Below, in pieces: positions 35,865 to 37,382 of a stretch of DNA of 37,382 bases. Origin of the DNA: an uncultured Gammaproteobacteria bacterium (GTDB taxonomy: Bacteria; Pseudomonadota; Gammaproteobacteria; PS1; Pseudothioglobaceae); the NCBI GenBank assembly GCA_902556205.1, contig CACDVH010000015.1, positions 1 through 37,382 of the forward strand, read 5' to 3'. Both the position numbers and the translations under genes were made by a program. Numbering within the stretch: the first letter of the stretch is position 1; each line of letters begins with the position of its first letter. Below the pieces are notes generated by a model. It was not told the origin of the DNA, did not search any database, and saw nothing but the letters and a program-made list of their open reading frames with translations.

Positions 35865-35873
35865 ATTATATCA
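35865..35873 (-). promoter_or_regulatory. Extended -10 promoter of glnS
   Basis: The minus strand reads TGATATAAT, a perfect extended -10 (TGnTATAAT). The start near 35858 gives a leader of about 28 bases before the glnS ATG at 35830. An extended -10 does not need a strong -35, and none is seen. Confidence 0.5.
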
Positions 35874-35933
35874 TTAAATGTCAAAATTAATATGTAGTGC
35901 TTCAAAACACTATGACATTGTAAAATAGTTTTT

Positions 35934-36929
35934 ATGAGAATAGCTATAGTGAAACTTTCAGCAATGGGTGACATCGTTCATGCAATGATTGTTCTGCAAT
36001 ATATTAAAAAGTTCAATCACAAAATTTCAATAGATTGGATTGTAGAAGAGAAGTTTAAAGATCTTCTTAAATTTAATCCGCATATAAACAAGCTTCATGT
36101 CGTCAAAATTAGAGATGCTAAGAAGAATAAGTCTATTTTGACACTTTTAAAAGACCTAAATAAGTTACGTCATCATAATCTATATGATTTAGTAATTGAT
36201 ATGCAAGGCTTAATGAAGTCTGCAATAATTTCAAAATTATTACCCTCAAAGCAAATTGTAGGTTTTGATAAATTTTCTACTAGAGAGAAACTTGCCTCAA
36301 ATTTCTACAGCAAAAAGTTAAATTGCCCCTATGAAAAAAATGTAATCATGAGAAACATAGCGCTGATTGAATTTGCTTTGGGTTTTACTATTGAAAAACA
36401 ACAAATTTACAACAAAGTCCCTTTCATATATTCAAATGTGAAAGAGTTAAATTTTATGGGTATAGAATCAAAAAAAAACATCCTATTAATACCTGGAGCA
36501 TCTCATCCATCCAAAAGGTATCCAGCAAAAAGTTTTGCTAAATTAGTTCACTTGTTAGATGCAAATTATTTTGTCATTTGGGGTAGTAGTGATGAAGAAT
36601 TGTTAGCCAATGATATTAAAAAGCATGCGCCCGATGTCAAAATATTTCCAAAACTTTCCATAGAAAATTTAACTTCATTAATTTCACAACTTGATCTCGT
36701 GATAGGTCCAGATACAGGTCCAACTCATATTGCATGGGCATTGAATATTCCATCGATTACCTTATTTGGATCAACACCAGGATATAGGAATACATTAGAA
36801 ACAGAAATTAACATAACAATCGAGTCTGATTCTAATATCAATCCAAAAAAGATTGATAAGAATGACTATTCAATCAGGAATATTGAAGTTGAAAATATAC
36901 TCTTTAAAGCTAAAGAATTGCTGTTTTGA
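35934..36929 (+). CDS. waaC: LPS heptosyltransferase I
   Basis: Adds the first L-glycero-D-manno-heptose to Kdo2-lipid A on the cytoplasmic face. The 331-residue GT9 glycosyltransferase has KLSAMGDIVHAM (7-18), the central DMQGLMKSA (89-97), the acceptor/ADP-binding stretch LLIPGASHPSKRYP and the diagnostic GPDTGPTHIAWAL (258-270) followed by TLFGSTPGYRN. The early G-D-I-V-H pattern fits heptosyltransferase I rather than II. A TAAAAT hexamer ends 7 bases before the ATG and there is no Shine-Dalgarno, so the mRNA may be leaderless. An A9 run at 36470-36478 is in frame. Confidence 0.92.
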   Translation: MRIAIVKLSAMGDIVHAMIVLQYIKKFNHKISIDWIVEEKFKDLLKFNPHINKLHVVKIRDAKKNKSILTLLKDLNKLRHHNLYDLVIDMQGLMKSAIISKLLPSKQIVGFDKFSTREKLASNFYSKKLNCPYEKNVIMRNIALIEFALGFTIEKQQIYNKVPFIYSNVKELNFMGIESKKNILLIPGASHPSKRYPAKSFAKLVHLLDANYFVIWGSSDEELLANDIKKHAPDVKIFPKLSIENLTSLISQLDLVIGPDTGPTHIAWALNIPSITLFGSTPGYRNTLETEINITIESDSNINPKKIDKNDYSIRNIEVENILFKAKELLF

Positions 36930-36933
36930 AGAA

Positions 36934-37382
36934 TTAGAATTTAACTAACTTCCTAATATCATTCATTGAATTGAGATGATATTTTGCTATTGAATTTTGC
37001 TCATCAACTTTATGATCACTTCTAATTAGTATTGTATTTGTTATTCCAGCTAGGGAAGCTGCAGTAATGTCTCTCTCGCTGTCACCAATCATCCAAGAAT
37101 CTTTAATATTAATATTATGTTTATTTTTGGCTGCAATAAACATACCTGGTTTTGGTTTTCTACAATCACAGTTTGATTCTGGACCATGTGGACAATAAAA
37201 AATATCTAAAATTTCTAAATCTTTGTTTTTGAATTGCTCTAACATCCAGTCGGTAAGGTTGTGATAGTCATTTTCATTAAAATAGCCTCGAGCAATCCCT
37301 GATTGATTTGTAATAATAATAATTTTATATCCTAGTAGTTTGAAATAAGAGCATGCTTCAAATATGCCGTCATTAAACTCAA
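36934..37382 (-). CDS. gmhB: D-glycero-beta-D-manno-heptose 1,7-bisphosphate 7-phosphatase, N-terminus outside window
   Basis: An HAD-family phosphatase in ADP-heptose synthesis, making the donor precursor for the neighbouring heptosyltransferase. About 149 C-terminal residues are visible; roughly 30-35 N-terminal residues, including the catalytic DRDG block, lie beyond the right edge. Seen are IIIITNQSGIARGYF, the zinc-binding CPHGPESNCDCRKPKPGM and the late WMIGDSERDITAA. The methionine at 37245 is internal, since conserved sequence continues upstream of it to the edge. It is convergent with waaC, with 4 bp between the stop codons. Confidence 0.93.
   Translation of the reverse strand, partial: EFNDGIFEACSYFKLLGYKIIIITNQSGIARGYFNENDYHNLTDWMLEQFKNKDLEILDIFYCPHGPESNCDCRKPKPGMFIAAKNKHNINIKDSWMIGDSERDITAASLAGITNTILIRSDHKVDEQNSIAKYHLNSMNDIRKLVKF

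Noticed and set aside
35893-35913. Inverted repeat TAGTG...CACTA upstream of the heptosyltransferase gene
   Set aside because: Only five pairs with an 8-base spacer; this is expected by chance in an AT-rich spacer.
36934-37245. A short 103-residue gene starting at the methionine at 37245
   Set aside because: Conserved GmhB sequence (TNQSGIARGYF) continues upstream in the same frame to the window edge, so the methionine is internal.
1-37382. CRISPR arrays, insertion sequences, prophage or defence genes
   Set aside because: No spaced direct repeats, terminal inverted repeats, transposase, integrase, nuclease or toxin-antitoxin motif was seen; nearly every gene is housekeeping, envelope or transport.

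Overview
The window is a dense, AT-rich chromosomal segment from a free-living Gram-negative bacterium, most likely a gammaproteobacterium. LPS genes (lpxH, lptG, heptosyltransferase I, gmhB, a Wzz-like protein), cmoA, ubiC and the clpS/clpA and ppiB/lpxH neighbourhoods support that placement. Low GC, very short intergenic gaps and a marine-style transporter set (polyamine-type ABC importer, OFA-type MFS, xanthine-type NCS2, betaine-type dioxygenase) recall the SUP05/Thioglobus lineage. That lineage call is inference from memory; no 16S gene is present. I see no phage, transposase, CRISPR array or plasmid gene.

Layout. 1-7397 (minus strand): a housekeeping run read ridA, recG, ubiC, cmoA, trpG/pabA, rhodanese, gpsA, ABC exporter. 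7470-13312 (minus): a polyamine-type importer in the order ATPase, binding protein, permease, permease, followed by an OFA-type MFS carrier; a strong hairpin separates the binding-protein gene from the permeases. 13645-16630: an NCS2 xanthine-type permease (minus) with an intrinsic terminator, divergent from a frameshifted GlcD-like FAD oxidase (plus), with a palindrome in the shared upstream region. 16638-21814: tRNA-Leu(UAA), an alpha/beta hydrolase, a PP0621-type mini-protein with yciB, an RNase II-family enzyme, and lpxH and ppiB. 21934-24258: rplU-rpmA, terminator, fabD-fabG. 24311-28544 (minus): guaA, LysE/ArgO exporter, tadA, Wzz-like protein. 28591-34169 (plus): lptG, clpS, a 2-oxoglutarate dioxygenase, clpA, surE. 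34163-37382: glnS (minus), heptosyltransferase I (plus) and a partial gmhB (minus).

How the genes work together. Envelope genes dominate: lipid A (lpxH), fatty acid supply (fabD/fabG), LPS transport (lptG), inner-core heptose (gmhB, waaC) and possibly chain length (Wzz). A second theme is uptake and handling of organic nitrogen compounds: the Pot-type importer, the xanthine permease, the amino-acid exporter and the dioxygenase.

The most unusual signal is a pair of reading-frame breaks. Both the GlcD-like gene (A7 run) and clpS (A6 run) would be restored by removing one A from a homopolymer. They could be sequencing errors, true mutations, or sites rescued by RNA polymerase slippage. Other points of interest are the dioxygenase between clpS and clpA, the roughly 165-residue extra-cytoplasmic insert in the Pot permease, and the potD-potB hairpin. 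No clearly new multi-gene defence or metabolic system is visible.
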